From NCBI GenBank assembly GCA_020848745.1, contig JADLHM010000098.1:124001-188000 (forward strand): a DNA stretch of 64,000 bases, given 5' to 3'. The position numbers and the translations under genes were made by a program. The DNA comes from Deltaproteobacteria bacterium (lineage in GTDB: Bacteria; Desulfobacterota; Binatia; UTPRO1). Positions 1 through 8,057 of this stretch are shown here, in pieces. Under the pieces are notes generated by a model. It saw only the letters and a list, made by a program, of their open reading frames with translations, did not search any database and was not told the origin of the DNA. Within the stretch, counting starts at the first letter, position 1, and each line of letters starts with the position of its first letter.

Positions 1-1
1 G

Positions 2-1186
2 GCGGCGCTCGCGGCGGCGGACGAGGCCCATCCGTTCTGGCGTCCGATGACGGTGATGCCGGCGGAGTTCGCTGCCGCCGACCGGGCGCGGATCGGCGCC
101 GGCTTCCGGCGCGCGATCGCCGACCTGATCGTGCCCGGCTACCGGAAGCTCGACGCGTTCCTGCGCGACGAGTACCGCCCGCGTTGCCGTCGCAGCCTCG
201 GGCTCGGCGGCCTGCCGCGCGGGGGCGAGTGGTACGCGTACGCGATCCTCGCCAATACCGATCTGCCGCTCGCGGCGGCCGACGTACACCGGATCGGCCT
301 CCGCGAGGTGGCACGCATCCGCGCAGAGATGGACGCGATCCGGCGCGAGGTCGGCTTCGCGGGCTCGCGCGCAGCCTTCCTCGCCGCGTGGCGCCGGGCG
401 CCCGCGAACCGCTTCCGCGACGCGGACGAGATGTTCGCGGCGTTCCGCGGAGTGAAGCGCGAGATGGACGCGCTCACGCCGCGCTGGTTCCACCTGCGCC
501 CGACGAGCGACTACGAGATCGTGTCGGCGAGCAACCCGCGGAGCGCCGCCGCGAGCTACTCCGGACCGACCGACACCGTGCCGCGCGGCCGTCTCGTCCT
601 CAACACGATGAACCTCGCCGCCGTCGCCAGGGACCGCGTGCCGACGCTCTCGCTCCACGAGGCGGTCCCGGGACATCACTTCCAGATCGCGCTCGCCTTC
701 GAGATGAAGGACCGGCTGTCCGAGTACCAGCGGAAGATCTTCGGCTCGACCGCGTTCGTCGAGGGATGGGCGCTCTATGCCGAGAGGCTCGGGCGCGAGA
801 TGGGCGTCTACCGGACGCCGATGCAGCGGCTCGGCAACCTGAACGACGAGATGCTGCGCGCGGTGCGCCTCGTCGCGGACACCGGCATCCATGCGTACGG
901 CTGGTCGCGGGCGCGCGCCCGCGCCTACATGCGCCGGAACCTCGCGCACGATCCGGGCGACATCGCCGTCGAGGTCGATCGCTACGCGGTCTGGCCGGGC
1001 CAGGCGCTCGCCTACAAGATCGGTGAGCTCGAGATCCGCGCCCTCCGCCAGCGGGCGGAGACGGGGCTCGGCGCGGCATTCGACGTCCGCGAGTTCCACG
1101 ACGTCGTGATCGGGAACGGCACGGTGTCGCTCGGTGTGCTGCGGAGCCAGGTCGAGGAGTGGCTCGCGACGAAGCGCGCGGATTGA
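2..1186 (+). CDS. DUF885 family metallohydrolase, 5' end outside the window
   Basis: This reading frame is open from base 2, so the gene begins upstream of the window; the first ATG inside is at base 47. The product carries the DUF885 signature HEAVPGHHFQ (nt 656-685), with the HExxxxHH arrangement expected of a zinc site, and the second family motif FVEGWALYAERL about 30 residues later (nt about 752-790). DUF885 proteins resemble M2/M32-type metallopeptidases, and most are annotated as hypothetical or as possible secreted dipeptidases. The 394 codons visible are the C-terminal two thirds of the usual 550-620 residues, so a signal peptide cannot be assessed. No operon partner is visible: the next gene points the other way. 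Family assignment is firm; the substrate is unknown. Confidence 0.85.
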   Translation, partial: AALAAADEAHPFWRPMTVMPAEFAAADRARIGAGFRRAIADLIVPGYRKLDAFLRDEYRPRCRRSLGLGGLPRGGEWYAYAILANTDLPLAAADVHRIGLREVARIRAEMDAIRREVGFAGSRAAFLAAWRRAPANRFRDADEMFAAFRGVKREMDALTPRWFHLRPTSDYEIVSASNPRSAAASYSGPTDTVPRGRLVLNTMNLAAVARDRVPTLSLHEAVPGHHFQIALAFEMKDRLSEYQRKIFGSTAFVEGWALYAERLGREMGVYRTPMQRLGNLNDEMLRAVRLVADTGIHAYGWSRARARAYMRRNLAHDPGDIAVEVDRYAVWPGQALAYKIGELEIRALRQRAETGLGAAFDVREFHDVVIGNGTVSLGVLRSQVEEWLATKRAD

Positions 1187-1330
1187 CCCGTCCGCGCCAC
1201 GGGGTCTGGGTTCCACGATCGGCTGGCCGTCGCAGGTGCTCGCGCCGGTGACGACCGTCCCGGGACCAGCAACGGCCTGTTCGTCGCCTTTGCCCGCGAC
1301 GGAGACCGAGGACAAGGCACCGGCACCGAC

Positions 1331-1742
<412 letters not shown>

Positions 1743-1745
<3 letters not shown>

Positions 1746-2909
1746 TGCGGCCGACACCTCCTCGCACAGGTCGACGAGCGAGGCGGCCTCCACGCCTTCG
1801 GCGAGTGGAAAGCGCTCCGTTCCGCCGTAGACCACGAGGCGCCGTTCGGGCCGGACGTCATCGCAGGCCAGGTGGAATCCGCGCTCGAGCTGCGGCGCGA
1901 GCCCGCGCTTCACCTCGATCGCCCACGGCTTGCGTCGGCCCGGAATCTTCAGCAGCAAGTCGATCTCCGCGCCGGCCGCGGTGCGGAAGAAGTACGCTTC
2001 GGTGCCAGCCGAGGCAGCCGCGATCAGCGACTCGATCGCCAGACCTTCCCAGCTCCCGCCTGCGACGGGGTGGGCGAGCAACCCCTCGCGGTCGGCGACG
2101 CCGAGCAGCGCGTGGACGATGCCGCTGTCGCGCACGTAGACCTTGGGCGACTTGACCAGCCGCTTGCGGATGTTGCCGTGCCATGGAGGGAGCCGACGCA
2201 CCAGCAGCAGGTCCACCATCAGGTCGAGGTAGGTGGCAATCGTCTTGCCATCTACCGCCAGGGCACGGGCGAGTGCTGCGGCGTTCAGCAGTCCCCCTTG
2301 CTGGTGCGCGAGCATGATCCAGAAGCGGCGCAGGGTCTCCGCCGGGATGCGCGGCCCGAGCTGCGGGATGTCGCGCTCGAGGTAGGTGCGGATGAAACCG
2401 GTGCGCCAGCGCAGGCTCGCCGCATCGGACGCGGCGAGCAGGCTGTCGGGGAATCCTCCCCGCAGCCAGAGGCCGTCGAGACGCTCCCGGCCGGCCTCGC
2501 CCGCGTCGAGCGGCGCGAGCTCCAGGTAGCGAATGCGCCCGGCGAGCGACTCGCTCGACTGTCGGAGCAGGTCGATCGACGCCGAGCCGAGCATGAGAAA
2601 GCGCCCTTTGCCTCGACCGCGCCGCCGGCCGGCGTCGATCAGTCCCCGCAGGCCGCGGAAGAGCTGTGGCGTGCGCTGGACCTCGTCGAGGATCACGAGC
2701 TTGTCCTCGTGCTGCGGCAGATAGAGCTCCGGCTCGGTGAGCTTCGCCCGGTCGGCCTCGGACTCGAGATCGAGGTAGACGGCGGGTCGCTCCTTGGCGA
2801 TCTCGAGGGCGAGGGTGGTCTTACCGACCTGGCGCGGTCCGAGCAGGGCCACGGCCGGGAATTCGGCCAGGGCAGCGGTCAGGTCCGGCAGGAGGCGGCG
2901 CGAAAGCAT
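1743..2909 (-). CDS. AAA family ATPase with DUF4143 C-terminal domain
   Basis: The 388-residue product has an N-terminal AAA_14-type ATPase domain: Walker A GPRQVGKTT at residues 24-32 and Walker B LVILDEVQR near residue 75, the latter typical of this group. A sensor-like segment FLMLGSASIDLL follows. The C-terminal half matches DUF4143, including AIEVKRGL near its end, which resembles a PD-(D/E)xK nuclease-like core. Length is normal for the family. These genes are common in accessory DNA and often sit near restriction or toxin-antitoxin genes; their cellular role is not established. Here the stop codon overlaps the start of a broken restriction gene, suggesting the ATPase was once translated together with a type I system. 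A remnant of a second, related ATPase lies at 46.2-46.4 kb. Confidence 0.9.
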
Positions 2910-3244
2910 GCGCGCAATTATGGGGTTTCACTCCACAAATGCAAGGTTGACCTGGATCTCGCTACGGGCGACTCGTAGCGCTCGCGTCCGCAGCGCCTTC
3001 GCCGCGACGCCGCGGGCCGCACCCATTCCGCGCTTCTTTCAGTGCGCGGATCATCCTCCATCCGAGCGCCTCGCGATTCGCCGAACTTCGCCGAACGGAT
3101 ACCCCTCCGGGAGGTCTCGTCAAAGAACTCCCCGAAACGACGGTTCAGGCGCCGGGCGGAATGATCCTCGCGCTGAAAGGCGAGGACGGGACGCCGTTCA
3201 CCATCCCAATCCAGCCTTCCCCGCCGAAGCGTTGCGACATGGTC
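2910..3244. other. Intergenic region without a convincing gene
   Basis: 335 bp between two leftward genes. It contains a perfect inverted repeat, CGCTACG at 2960-2966 and CGTAGCG at 2974-2980, 51 bp before the ATPase start, which could be an operator or a terminator for the upstream ELM1-like gene; there is no T-tract. The rest has no reading frame with a recognisable domain or start context. Confidence 0.5.
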
Positions 3245-4357
3245 TCACCTGGCGGCCGTCGCGGTATCCATGAAAGACCCGGATCCTCGTAAGACAAGGG
3301 AGCGGACGCGGTCGGCGATCGCCAGGAGTTCGTCGCGCGGCGGCTTCGACGCGGCTGCGCTGTCAGCGCCGCCGAGCACCGACACCCGTCCCTTATCCGC
3401 AAGGCGGCGGATCAGCATGTTCATGTCCGGCCGGCCGTTGCAGAGGCCGATCCGGCGGAGCGGCGTTGCGAGTACCGTGCCGCGGACGCGGCGCTCCAGC
3501 CATCCCGCGACGTCGAGCTGACGAGGCGGGACGACCGTGACCGGCTTTCCGGTCCGGCAAGCCTCGGCGATCATCGAGGCGCTGTCGCCGGTGACGACGA
3601 TACGCTCGGCCAACCCGAGGAAGGCGGCATAGGGGTTGTCGGTGCCGGCGGCCTCCCAGCGATGGAGGACGTGCGGTACGGTGAGGTTTCGTGCCAGTGC
3701 CTCTACGGCGTCAAGCGGAGTCCGGCGACTCGTCGTCGCCAGAACCGACATGCCTTCGCGGCGCGCGAGCGCGCTCACGGTCTTTCCGAGCCGTGTCGCT
3801 GCGTCGGCATCGAAGGCGATCGACTTCGTTGCGCCGCCAACCACGAGCGCGAGATGAGGCGGCGCAGCCGCGCAGACGCGCGAACGCCAGTGGGCGGCGT
3901 CGCGATCGATGCGTTCCGACGCGAGGGCATTCAAAGGCAGATCGACGGTCAGAAGGTTCGGGGCCGCTGGGATGCCGTAGTGGGGCGGAGCAATTACGAC
4001 GTCGAACCATCGAAGCGGAGCCCGAGGCCGGCCGAGATGGACCAGACGGGTGCGGTTCAGACTGCGCCTCCGGATCCAGCGGGCGACGGGTACCGCGCGC
4101 CGGCCGGATGCCAACACGATGGTGGGCCATGGCGGCGAGAGCGACGGCGACGAGGCGGCGAGGCTGACGCGGGTCGCGCCGAGCAGGACGTTCGGCAAGC
4201 GGAACGCCCGAGTATAGTGCAGGTGTTTCTCCTCGATCGGCCAGCCGAGCGAGCGGCCGAGGGTGCGGAGCTGCTCGTTGTCGCCGGTCTTGTCGCCGAG
4301 GAGCATCCAGGTGCGCGGCGAGTCCTTTGCGTTCAGCGACGACGAGATCGCGTGCAT
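3245..4357 (-). CDS. ELM1-like (DUF1022) mitochondrial-fission-type protein
   Basis: The 370-residue product matches the bacterial branch of the ELM1/DUF1022 family. It opens with WMLLGDKTGDNEQ near residue 17, the usual start motif, followed by FDVVIAPPHYGIP and, in the second half, RIVVTGDSASMIAEACRTGKPV, a glycosyltransferase-B-like nucleotide-binding pattern. In alphaproteobacteria relatives the family sits near cell-envelope genes; in plants the homologue affects mitochondrial fission. The biochemical activity is not known. The ATG at 4357 lacks a clear ribosome site and lies inside an inverted repeat, so the ATG at 4306 (MLLGDK) is an alternative start giving 353 residues. A direct repeat resembling the one in front of the PepSY gene lies just upstream, which suggests control by the neighbouring two-component system. 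Confidence 0.8.
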   Translation of the reverse strand: MHAISSSLNAKDSPRTWMLLGDKTGDNEQLRTLGRSLGWPIEEKHLHYTRAFRLPNVLLGATRVSLAASSPSLSPPWPTIVLASGRRAVPVARWIRRRSLNRTRLVHLGRPRAPLRWFDVVIAPPHYGIPAAPNLLTVDLPLNALASERIDRDAAHWRSRVCAAAPPHLALVVGGATKSIAFDADAATRLGKTVSALARREGMSVLATTSRRTPLDAVEALARNLTVPHVLHRWEAAGTDNPYAAFLGLAERIVVTGDSASMIAEACRTGKPVTVVPPRQLDVAGWLERRVRGTVLATPLRRIGLCNGRPDMNMLIRRLADKGRVSVLGGADSAAASKPPRDELLAIADRVRSLVLRGSGSFMDTATAAR

Positions 4358-4372
4358 GCCGTTGCATGCACG
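4351..4372. repeat. Perfect 9-bp inverted repeat at the start of the ELM1-like gene
   Basis: CGTGCATGC (4351-4359) and GCATGCACG (4364-4372) are separated by CGTT. The repeat overlaps the proposed ATG at 4357. It could be an operator or a hairpin in the 5' leader if translation starts at 4306. Confidence 0.6.
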
Positions 4373-4400
4373 CGCGACGCTGAATGAGGCATGAATTCCG

Positions 4401-4417
4401 CATTCACCCTTCGTTCA
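4401..4417 (-). promoter_or_regulatory. Candidate response-regulator direct repeat upstream of the ELM1-like gene
   Basis: On the minus strand this reads TGAACG-N5-TGAATG, two near-identical hexamers one helical turn (11 bp) apart, as OmpR-family regulators usually require. The element at 6846-6862 reads TAAACG-N5-TGAACG with the same spacing, and both share AGATGAACG. It lies between the histidine kinase stop and the ELM1-like start, pointing at the latter. Confidence 0.4.
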
Positions 4418-4435
4418 TCTTGTCGCTTCGAGTCG

Positions 4436-5836
4436 CTACGCGATCGGCAGACGGAGCGTCGCGCGCAATCCGCCGAGCGTCCCGCGATCGAAGCGCAAGG
4501 TTCCGCCGTAGAGTGCGGCCAGGTCGCTCGTAATCGAGAGTCCGAGGCCCGAGCCAGGCGTGTCGTGATCGAGGCGCGTCCCGCGTTCGACGGCGCGCGA
4601 CGTCGCGGCCGACGACAAGCCGGGGCCGTCGTCGCCGACGGCGATCTCGAGGGCGTCGTCGCGGCGCTCGGCGGAGATGCTGACCCGGCTCGCCGCCCAC
4701 TTCCCGGCGTTGTCGACCAGGTTGCCGAGCATCTCTTCGAGATCTTGCCGCTCGCCTGCGAAGACGAGGCCGGCAGGCACGCGCACGTCGATCGCGAGGC
4801 GGCGCTCGGCATAGATGCGCTGGATCGTTGTGCGAATCTCCGCCACGACCGAACCGATTTCGGCGCGCGGGCCGACCGCCTGGTGCGACCCGGCCGCGGC
4901 GGCGCGTGTCAAATGGCGGTCGATGACGCTTGCCATGCGCTTCACCTCGGCGGCGATGCGCGCGCGGTCGGGGACAGGCTGCGTGGCCTCGACGGCCAGC
5001 ACCGCGAGCGGCGTCTTCAGGCCGTGGGCGAGATTGCCCGCGTGCTCGCGCGCGCGTGCGATCCGGCCTGCGTCGCGGTCGAGAACGTCGTTCATGGCGC
5101 CGACCAGGGTCTGTATCTCGTGTGGGTAGCGGACGCCGAGCCGTGCTTGGCGGCCGTGCTGCACGTCGCGGAGCTCGCGTCCGAGGCGGCGAAGCGGCCG
5201 GAGGCCGTAGCCGACCTGCACGGCAACGGCGAGAAGCAAGGTGGCGGCGAGCGCGCCGAGGGCCGCCGCGAGCAGGCGATCGAAGCGCGCGATGTCGCGC
5301 TGAAGCTCGGCTTGCGGCGCGGCGACCGTCACGACGAGCGGCTGGAGACGGCCGGGGTAGGTCAAGCGCCGCTCGACGACGCGGAGCGCCTCGTTCCGCG
5401 GCCCGACGAGCCGGAGCGCGGCGGGTTCCGCGGACTGGGTGGCGGCGGACGCCAGCACGGCATCCCAGAGCGAGCGGGACGTCAGGCGGTGCGTACCGTC
5501 GCTCACCTGCCAGTACCAGCCCGAATAGACGCGATCGAAAGCCGGATCGGGGATGTCGCGTGCGAGCGTCGGCGCGCCGGTAGGAGGCACCTCGATCGCG
5601 GCGACGACGGCGAGGAGGAGCGAATCGAGACGAGCGACGAACGCCGACTCGACGGCGCGCCGGAACCCCCACGACAGTGCAATGCCCCCGGCGAGGAATG
5701 CGAGAACGATCCACACCGTCGTGGCGGCGAGGAGCCGGGTTCGAAGCGAGCGTGTGCCGCGCGTCGTTTCCGTGTGGATCGTCAGGGCGACGTTCCTCCG
5801 GGAGCCTCGATCACGACATGGCCTCCTCCGGTTCAT
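4436..5836 (-). CDS. Sensor histidine kinase (PhoQ/QseC-like) of a two-component system
   Basis: The 466-residue product has the classic layout: membrane helix at about residues 34-56, a periplasmic loop of about 130 residues with GWYWQVSDG, a second helix at about 188-210, HAMP-like linker, H box NLAHGLKTPLAVL with His271, N box GNLVDNAGKW, and G boxes GDDGPGL and GSGLGLS. The NxAHxLKTPLAxL form of the H box is typical of PhoQ-like kinases paired with PepSY genes. The start overlaps the response regulator by 26 bp, so the pair is translationally coupled. The GWYWQ loop motif recurs in kinases of this type; the ligand is unknown. Phosphotransfer to the upstream regulator is the expected function. 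Confidence 0.92.
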   Translation of the reverse strand: MNRRRPCRDRGSRRNVALTIHTETTRGTRSLRTRLLAATTVWIVLAFLAGGIALSWGFRRAVESAFVARLDSLLLAVVAAIEVPPTGAPTLARDIPDPAFDRVYSGWYWQVSDGTHRLTSRSLWDAVLASAATQSAEPAALRLVGPRNEALRVVERRLTYPGRLQPLVVTVAAPQAELQRDIARFDRLLAAALGALAATLLLAVAVQVGYGLRPLRRLGRELRDVQHGRQARLGVRYPHEIQTLVGAMNDVLDRDAGRIARAREHAGNLAHGLKTPLAVLAVEATQPVPDRARIAAEVKRMASVIDRHLTRAAAAGSHQAVGPRAEIGSVVAEIRTTIQRIYAERRLAIDVRVPAGLVFAGERQDLEEMLGNLVDNAGKWAASRVSISAERRDDALEIAVGDDGPGLSSAATSRAVERGTRLDHDTPGSGLGLSITSDLAALYGGTLRFDRGTLGGLRATLRLPIA

Positions 5837-6485
5837 CGATTCGATAGCCGAGGCCGCGCACGGTCTCGATGACGTTCACGCCGAGCTTTTTCCGGATGCG
5901 GCCGATCAGGACGTCGATGACATTGGAGTCGCGGTCGTGATCGCGATGGTAGACGTGGTCGACGATGTCGAGACGGCTCACGATGTGGCCGCGTCTATGC
6001 AGGAGGTATTCCAGGATGCGGAGCTCGCGCTCGGTGAGGCGGACGGGCGTGCCGTTCACGGTGACGCTGCCGCGCGAAGGATCGAGCCGTACGGGTCCGC
6101 ACGCGAACTCGGCCGCGGCCGTGCCGCCGGCACGCCGCAGGAGGGCGCGCAGGCGCACGATCACCTCCTGGATCTCGAAGGGCTTCGTCACGTAGTCGTC
6201 GGCACCGGCGGAGAACGCCGCGAGCTTCTCCGGCCAGCGCCCACGCGCGGTCAACACGAGGACGGGGACCGTCACGCCACCGGCACGCCAGCGCTGCAGC
6301 ACCGTGACGCCGTCGAGGAGCGGAAGCCCGAGATCCAGCACCACGGCGTCATAGGGCTCGATGCCGCCGAGATGGAGCGCCTCTTCGCCGTTCGATACGT
6401 GCTCCACGACGAACCCGGCGTCGTCGAGCGCGTCGGCGAGCGCTCGGGCAAGCGCCGGCTCGTCTTCGACTACGAGGATCTTCAT
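5811..6485 (-). CDS. OmpR-family response regulator
   Basis: This 224-residue regulator has a receiver domain with acidic residues E7/D8, phospho-acceptor D51 (VVLDLGLPLLDG) and the conserved lysine in DDYVTKPF, followed by a winged-helix DNA-binding domain containing LTERELRILEYLL and a C-terminal RGLGYRID motif. It sits between a PepSY gene (4-bp overlap, upstream) and the kinase (26-bp overlap, downstream), so the order is PepSY-regulator-kinase in one operon. Direct repeats with 11-bp spacing in front of the divergent PepSY gene and the ELM1-like gene are candidate binding sites. Related systems respond to divalent cations or envelope stress, but the signal here is not visible. Confidence 0.94.
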   Translation of the reverse strand: MKILVVEDEPALARALADALDDAGFVVEHVSNGEEALHLGGIEPYDAVVLDLGLPLLDGVTVLQRWRAGGVTVPVLVLTARGRWPEKLAAFSAGADDYVTKPFEIQEVIVRLRALLRRAGGTAAAEFACGPVRLDPSRGSVTVNGTPVRLTERELRILEYLLHRRGHIVSRLDIVDHVYHRDHDRDSNVIDVLIGRIRKKLGVNVIETVRGLGYRIDEPEEAMS

Positions 6486-6823
6486 CGCTTCCGCGCTTGG
6501 TCAGCGCCGATGCCCTCCGTGCGGAGCAGGCGACCATTCACGGCGTCGTAGGTGAGCTCGATGACGTGCCCCTTGTCGGTGAGGAGTTCGATCTCGTACT
6601 CCCAGCGCTCCTTCTCCCACTCGAGCTCCACTTCGACGATCTTGCCCTCGTAGGCGGCGTCGACCGCCGCCAGGATCGTCGCGAGGGGCACGATCTCACC
6701 GGCCTCGCGCGCGAGGCGTGCGCGCACGTGGTCGTTGGAGTCGGAGTCGGTCGCTCCGAGCGGGGCGGCCAGCGCCACGAGGAGGACCCACGGCAGGAAG
6801 ATTGGAAACTTCGGCACGATCAC
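6482..6823 (-). CDS. PepSY-domain secreted protein, first gene of the two-component operon
   Basis: The 113-residue product has a signal peptide (about residues 1-24, ending LAAPLGATD) and one PepSY domain containing the pattern VEVELEWEKERWEYEIEL followed by the family ending DAVNGRLLRTE. Its stop overlaps the regulator start by 4 bp. Small periplasmic PepSY proteins are frequently encoded beside PhoPQ-like systems and are thought to modulate the sensor or to bind protease-like partners. The gene is divergent from a second PepSY gene at 6951, and the 127-bp gap between them carries a candidate regulator site. Confidence 0.88.
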   Translation of the reverse strand: MIVPKFPIFLPWVLLVALAAPLGATDSDSNDHVRARLAREAGEIVPLATILAAVDAAYEGKIVEVELEWEKERWEYEIELLTDKGHVIELTYDAVNGRLLRTEGIGADQARKR

Positions 6824-6845
6824 GATCTGAGTTAGCGCCCGGCAT

Positions 6846-6862
6846 TAAACGTCAGATGAACG
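6846..6862 (+). promoter_or_regulatory. Candidate response-regulator direct repeat between the PepSY genes
   Basis: TAAACG-N5-TGAACG: two hexamers 11 bp apart in the gap between divergent PepSY genes, 22 bp before the start of the leftward operon and 88 bp before the rightward gene. The spacing suits tandem binding by an OmpR-family dimer; the match to 4401-4417 supports it. Confidence 0.45.
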
Positions 6863-6950
6863 GCGGAGTCACGACGGGTTCAGGCCCGCGCTCTACGGTT
6901 CGGTCATCGGCGCAATCGGGCGCCCAAGCACCACACAAAGGAGCGCTACC

Positions 6951-7238
6951 ATGTTGAGGTTTTCCACGTATGGCATCCCCGGCGCGAGCCTCGTCGCGTT
7001 CATCATCACGGTTTCGGTCGGGGTCATCCCGGCCGCGGCGCATTCCGAGGCCAACAGCCTGCTGTCGTTTCCGGAAGTCACCCGCATCGTCGAAGCGGCC
7101 GGCTACACCCACGTGCACGACCTCGAATACGACGACGGCGAATACGAAGCCGACGCCATCTCGCCCGCGGGTGTGCCCGTGGACCTCCACATCGATCCCA
7201 GGGACGGCCGCATCCTGCGCGAGGAACGCGATTCGTAG
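6951..7238 (+). CDS. PepSY-domain secreted protein, divergent copy
   Basis: A 95-residue protein with a signal peptide (residues 1-31, ending IPAAAHS) and a single PepSY domain: FPEVTRIVEAAGYTHVHDLE followed by the closing strand pattern LHIDPRDGRILREE. The ribosome site AAAGGAG precedes the ATG by 8 bp. It is divergent from the PepSY/two-component operon and probably belongs to its regulon, as in many such loci where the regulator activates a separate small PepSY gene. The sequence differs clearly from the other PepSY protein, so it is not a recent duplication. Confidence 0.88.
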   Translation: MLRFSTYGIPGASLVAFIITVSVGVIPAAAHSEANSLLSFPEVTRIVEAAGYTHVHDLEYDDGEYEADAISPAGVPVDLHIDPRDGRILREERDS

Positions 7239-7468
7239 GATGGCGCGCCATCTGCGCGATCCCGGAATGCTGCGCCGTTGCGTAGCGATGTTCGCTGCGC
7301 TGAGGAGGAAGATCGGCTCGGCTTCTCATGCCCGGGAAGCCGGTGCGCGATTCCCGTGTGAGACGCGCGTCCGAGCGCCCGCCCGAAAGGATCTTCGCGC
7401 TGTCGCACGGCGTGGTGGCGCGGTCCGTCCCTGGCACGCTGGCTGTTTTTGCTCTGGGAGACCTGCTC

Positions 7469-8008
7469 GTGCGCCACCGCTTCCGGCTATTGCTCTGCGC
7501 AGCGCTCACGGCCGCTCTGCTGTTCGTCCCGATGCGGCAGGGCCCGGCTGTCTTTCCCGGGGCGGATGGCGCGATCGCCTTGGCCGACGCCGTAGTGTCG
7601 GAGAGGCTCGCTGCCACGGCCGCCCTCTGGAGCGGCCAGACCTGGGGTATCGTGCAGGTGGTCCCGCGCGTCGCGCGCCATGGCGACCAGATCCACATGC
7701 ACGGAATGGTGGGCGGCGGTCCGGCCGCGGAACCGTGGTGGAGCTGCTCACAGTACTCCGGCTGGTTTCCCAACGGCACGAGTCGGATCAGTCTCTTCGT
7801 TCCGGGCGACTGGGAGATGCCGTACACGGGCATCGACATCTTCGACCAGAAGGTCAACGTCATGGACAAGGACGGCGGCCCGAAACAGGCGCCGAAGCAC
7901 GTGAAGCGCCTCGGTGTCCACGTCGCCGACGCGCTCGGTGCGCTCACCGTGGATGTCGTGAAGGACGAGGTGCTGTGTCTTCCGGCCGACGTCGCGCGCA
8001 ACCCGTAG
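7469..8008 (+). CDS. Secreted protein of unknown function with a short DUF7450-like C-terminal segment
   Basis: I chose the GTG at 7469 because GGGAG lies 8 bp upstream and the resulting 179-residue protein begins with a signal peptide (RHRFRLLLCAALTAALLFV). The frame is open further upstream to 7328, but that extension is Arg-rich and lacks a ribosome site. The central part (SGQTWGIVQVVPRVARHGDQ) is not recognised. The C-terminal segment KHVKRLGVHVADALG followed by VDVVKDEVLCLPADV resembles the repeat found in DUF7450-type proteins of delta-proteobacteria and Binatota-like genomes, where a short strand pair ends in LC(V/L)P; that similarity is from memory and moderate. Location is probably extracytoplasmic. 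Confidence 0.6.
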   Translation: MRHRFRLLLCAALTAALLFVPMRQGPAVFPGADGAIALADAVVSERLAATAALWSGQTWGIVQVVPRVARHGDQIHMHGMVGGGPAAEPWWSCSQYSGWFPNGTSRISLFVPGDWEMPYTGIDIFDQKVNVMDKDGGPKQAPKHVKRLGVHVADALGALTVDVVKDEVLCLPADVARNP

Positions 8009-8057
8009 CGCGTCGGTTGCATTGCCCGCGGCAGGACGGGTCTGCTACCCGTCGCGG

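Noticed and set aside
3055-3290. Plus-strand frame reading LVKELPETTVQAPGGMILAL near 3150
   Set aside because: It looks plausible locally, but has no start context, no domain I recognise and ends inside the ELM1-like gene; too weak to list as a gene.
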